The translations under genes were made by a program, and so were the position numbers. A stretch of DNA of 64,000 nt from NCBI GenBank assembly GCA_025331565.1, contig JAFREQ010000014.1:4606501-4670500 (forward strand), in the 5' to 3' direction. The DNA comes from Holacanthus passer. Its lineage: Eukaryota; Chordata; Actinopteri; Pomacanthidae. The notes beneath the pieces were generated by a model. It was given only the letters and a program-made list of their open reading frames with translations. It did not search any database and was not told where the DNA came from. Shown here piece by piece: positions 62,401-64,000 of the stretch (its first letter is position 1; every line of letters begins with the position of its first letter).

Positions 62401-63313
62401 AAATAAATATTCAGGCCAAGCAAGGAGCACTGCTTTTGGTAGAACTAAACCGTTTTTTAAATTATTATTTTTTGCTACCAGCAGGTGTCAGGAATGTCAA
62501 ACGTATTCCCAGTGATGCTTCGTGCGTGTGTTGACAGAAACCTTAGCTTTCTGACAACGAAACAAATGAGAGGTGAGCCACACAAATCTCCAGTACACTG
62601 AAGAAAAAATGGAAAAGTGATTGCGTACACACAAACCCAACATATTCCTGTTGTTTATGGATTCGTTTTTGTATTGGCTTTAACGGCTAAAATGAAATGA
62701 AGGTTATGAGGCAGGGGTTGCTCTGTACCTCTTGTATACAGTGAATGCTGTGATGAACAAATCTATCATTTAAAAATGCATTTTAATGTTGCATTTGGGA
62801 TATTTTTAGAGCTTTAGATGTAATCACATTGTGTGCTCATCATTACATACAGTATAAACTGATCATTATGTATAGATGTACAAAGAATGATTATGTTCAT
62901 TGTCAATTAATCTGCCAATTTTTTCAATCATTTGCTCTATGAAATATCAAAAAATAGATAAGGTGACGTCATCAAATTGTTAGTTTTGTGTCACCAGCAG
63001 TCCAAAACACCCACATTTTGCGCTTACAATGATATAAAACAGAGAAAAGCAGCAGATGACCACGTTGGAGAAGTATGAAATGTTTCGCAGCTTTATTTAA
63101 AAAATGACTTAAAACAATTAAATGGTTATCAAAATCATTGCAGATTATTGTTCTGTCAGGCGACTAATCCAGTGATCGTTTCAGCTCCAGTGCACATATT
63201 CAATACGCGGCCCACAAAATAAATACTAGACATTCATTCACTCAAGCATTTCAAACAGCAGTGCATGAAATCCACACTGTGATCCTCTGCCTACCTGTGT
63301 TGCTGCTGAACAT
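49427..63313 (-). CDS. igfn1: IGFN1: immunoglobulin-like and fibronectin type III domain protein (25 coding exons, 1506 aa)
   Basis: Exons in transcript order: 63295-63313, 62134-62256, 61799-61938, 61612-61711, 61342-61384, 61029-61215, 60444-60645, 59707-59979, 59094-59573, 58852-58974, 58543-58701, 58007-58129, 57515-57631, 56285-56409, 55707-55848, 55259-55552, 54250-54546, 51733-51912, 51531-51707, 50999-51307, 50644-50729, 50320-50512, 49940-50236, 49532-49858 and 49427-49431. They total 4521 bases with all phases consistent. IGFN1 is a sarcomere-associated protein of skeletal muscle, near the Z-disc, that interacts with KY and filamin C. N-terminal RRRSKTPGVMITQ, FRKLLRK and FWDAMLNADRKDYERIC match human IGFN1 as recalled. 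C-terminal order Ig-Ig-Fn3-Fn3-Fn3-Ig-Fn3-Ig also resembles myosin-binding protein C. Fish carry several igfn1 copies and I cannot say which this is. Confidence 0.9.
51913..54249. other. Large igfn1 intron with a SINE
   Basis: A 2.3 kb intron between Fn3-coding exons. It contains a tRNA-derived SINE at 53567-53787 and otherwise AT-rich sequence with no supported exon on either strand. Confidence 0.6.
53567..53787 (+). mobile_element. tRNA-derived SINE
   Basis: It begins with an A-box-like GTGGCTCAGGAGGTGGAGCG and a B-box-like GGTTCAGTTCC about 45 bases later, the two internal RNA polymerase III promoter parts of a tRNA-like head. The body has TGTCCTTGAGCAAAACACTG, AAAGTGCTTTGAG and the tail GCAATATAAATGCAGTCCAT, wording typical of a common teleost SINE. 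It is full-length or nearly so and lies antisense to igfn1. Confidence 0.75.
55975..56065. repeat. Short copy of interspersed repeat family B
   Basis: Contains GACTGCAACTAATGATTCTT and TCAATCTGCCGATTGTTTTC, matching the start of family B. Truncated; lies in an igfn1 intron. Confidence 0.5.
57515..60645 (-). CDS. igfn1: igfn1 second Ig domain and disordered linker
   Basis: Exon 60444-60645 encodes an acidic segment (DDVIPYDEDAREEH). Exon 59707-59979 encodes an Ig domain (residues about 272-362; ITWMGKGG, YSAVAGVASCSAWLVVE). Five exons then give a charged, low-complexity linker of about 334 residues: 59094-59573 (KKIARKTTLASGARIDLEKV and a Lys/Glu helix), 58852-58974, 58543-58701, 58007-58129 (Ser/Glu-rich) and 57515-57631 (HNESDETDDAA, SRRKRHG). 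All five start and end in phase 1 and are multiples of three, so each can be skipped cleanly. In mammals this region is replaced by a much larger repeat-rich exon. Confidence 0.82.
61029..63313 (-). CDS. igfn1: igfn1 N-terminal module: start, first Ig domain and helical segment
   Basis: The 19-base first exon encodes MFSSNT. Exon 62134-62256 adds RRRSKTPGVMITQ and PEGKSPPDFQCKP. Exons 61799-61938 and 61612-61711 complete an Ig domain (residues about 32-127) with the Trp (EVSWRRAKG) and the YKCCAVN strand. Exons 61342-61384 and 61029-61215 encode FRKLLRK and a charged helical segment (residues 128-204) with FWDAMLNADRKDYERICTEF, a hallmark of IGFN1. The first ATG has no alternative in frame nearby. 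Confidence 0.88.
62895..63195. repeat. Copy of interspersed repeat family B in igfn1 intron 1
   Basis: Starts near TCATTGTCAATTAATCTGCC and ends near GTGATCGTTTCAGCTCCAG. The middle has AAAATGACTTAAAACAATTA and GGTTATCAAAATCATTGCAG as in other copies. It is close to full length and non-coding. Confidence 0.55.
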
Positions 63314-64000
63314 TTTCTTATCAGGCTTTAGAGGATCACATAGGAGTCGATGAAGAACAACATTAATCCAAGGATTAATGATTATTATGACAAGGACTGA
63401 AATGGGAGAACCGCCACCCTGTCAAATGTGTAACTGAGGGCGACTGATTTGACAAGGTAGTAAATAGATATTTCATGTTATCAACACAAAAACAGGACAG
63501 GTCACAAGCAGACACAGTAATCAATAATACCTAATGTATTATTCAATATTTATTCCATTATTCATAATAATGGATGCAGTTCAGAAATGTATTCAAACAG
63601 TACAGTAGTGCACGGAGACCTCACACCGCCTTCTGTTTGTCTTCCAGAAAATAAAATGGCTCATTTATTTCACCTGACTTGTTTCCAGACACCTCATTAA
63701 AATGTTGAATGTATTGATGAACGATGGAGAAACCTGGGTGAAAAGAAATTACACGAGATCAGTTAAAAGTACATGAGTGAAAGCAAAGCTAGGGCTGCAG
63801 GACATTTTGTGGTGTGTATATATACAATGTGTATCTACTGTGAATATATGTGAGCATGTGTATTTATATGAAGTTATTGCATATCTGTCTATCTGGATGT
63901 GGATATAGAAAGACAGAGAAGTCACTGAGTGAGAGATCAGAATAAACAGTGGGTGGAGAGGCTCGAAGTGAAGACCCTGTCAGACATAATGTGGAAAAGG
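63314..64000 (-). promoter_or_regulatory. igfn1: Upstream region of igfn1 (5' leader and promoter not resolved)
   Basis: Directly upstream of the igfn1 ATG on the minus strand. It is AT-rich and without a supported coding exon. The transcription start and any untranslated exon cannot be placed from sequence alone. Confidence 0.3.

Overview
The window looks like nuclear DNA from a ray-finned (teleost) fish. It carries intron-rich vertebrate genes with GT-AG splice sites, many (CA)n/(GT)n/(AG)n microsatellites, and interspersed repeats of types familiar from teleost genomes, including a tRNA-derived SINE, a mariner-like TIR element and a probable solo LTR. No bacterial, viral or organellar gene was seen. 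Coding coordinates were worked out by hand from splice sites and reading phase; within each gene the exon lengths sum to an open frame. Gene names rest on remembered family sequences, not on a database search.

Layout, left to right. (1) 3095-12833, plus strand: synaptotagmin-2-like gene (syt2). Eight coding exons give 432 residues: a luminal N-terminus with one NST sequon, one membrane segment, a Cys/Lys-rich juxtamembrane stretch, and C2A and C2B domains with all ten Ca2+-binding aspartates. A long AT-rich 3' region runs to a poly(A) signal near 18940. (2) 21573-40391, minus strand: the C-terminal half of a myosin phosphatase targeting subunit (PPP1R12B/MYPT2 family), tail-to-tail with syt2. 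It contains the RRSTQGVTL inhibitory phosphorylation region, an internal start exon for a small M20/M21-type subunit, the coiled-coil exons, and two alternative terminal exons. No ankyrin-repeat or PP1-binding exon was found anywhere in the window. (3) 43560-47680, minus strand: a five-exon gene for a 517-residue protein that I cannot name, with a short basic N-terminus, one membrane segment, a coiled coil and a very acidic tail. (4) 49427-63313, minus strand: a complete igfn1 gene. Its 25 coding exons give 1506 residues: Ig, a helical segment, Ig, a disordered linker, then Ig-Ig-Fn3-Fn3-Fn3-Ig-Fn3-Ig.

How they relate. syt2 is the fast Ca2+ sensor of neurotransmitter release, including at neuromuscular synapses. 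PPP1R12B small and large forms regulate myosin light-chain phosphatase in muscle. IGFN1 is a skeletal-muscle Z-disc-associated protein. In human the SYT2-PPP1R12B pair lies tail-to-tail on 1q32 and IGFN1 is on the same band but not adjacent, so this window looks like a rearranged or thinned teleost version of that block. The gene at 43560-47680 sits between two muscle-related genes and is the least explained coding element here; the apparently ankyrin-less PPP1R12B locus is the other notable point. I saw no wholly new multi-gene system.
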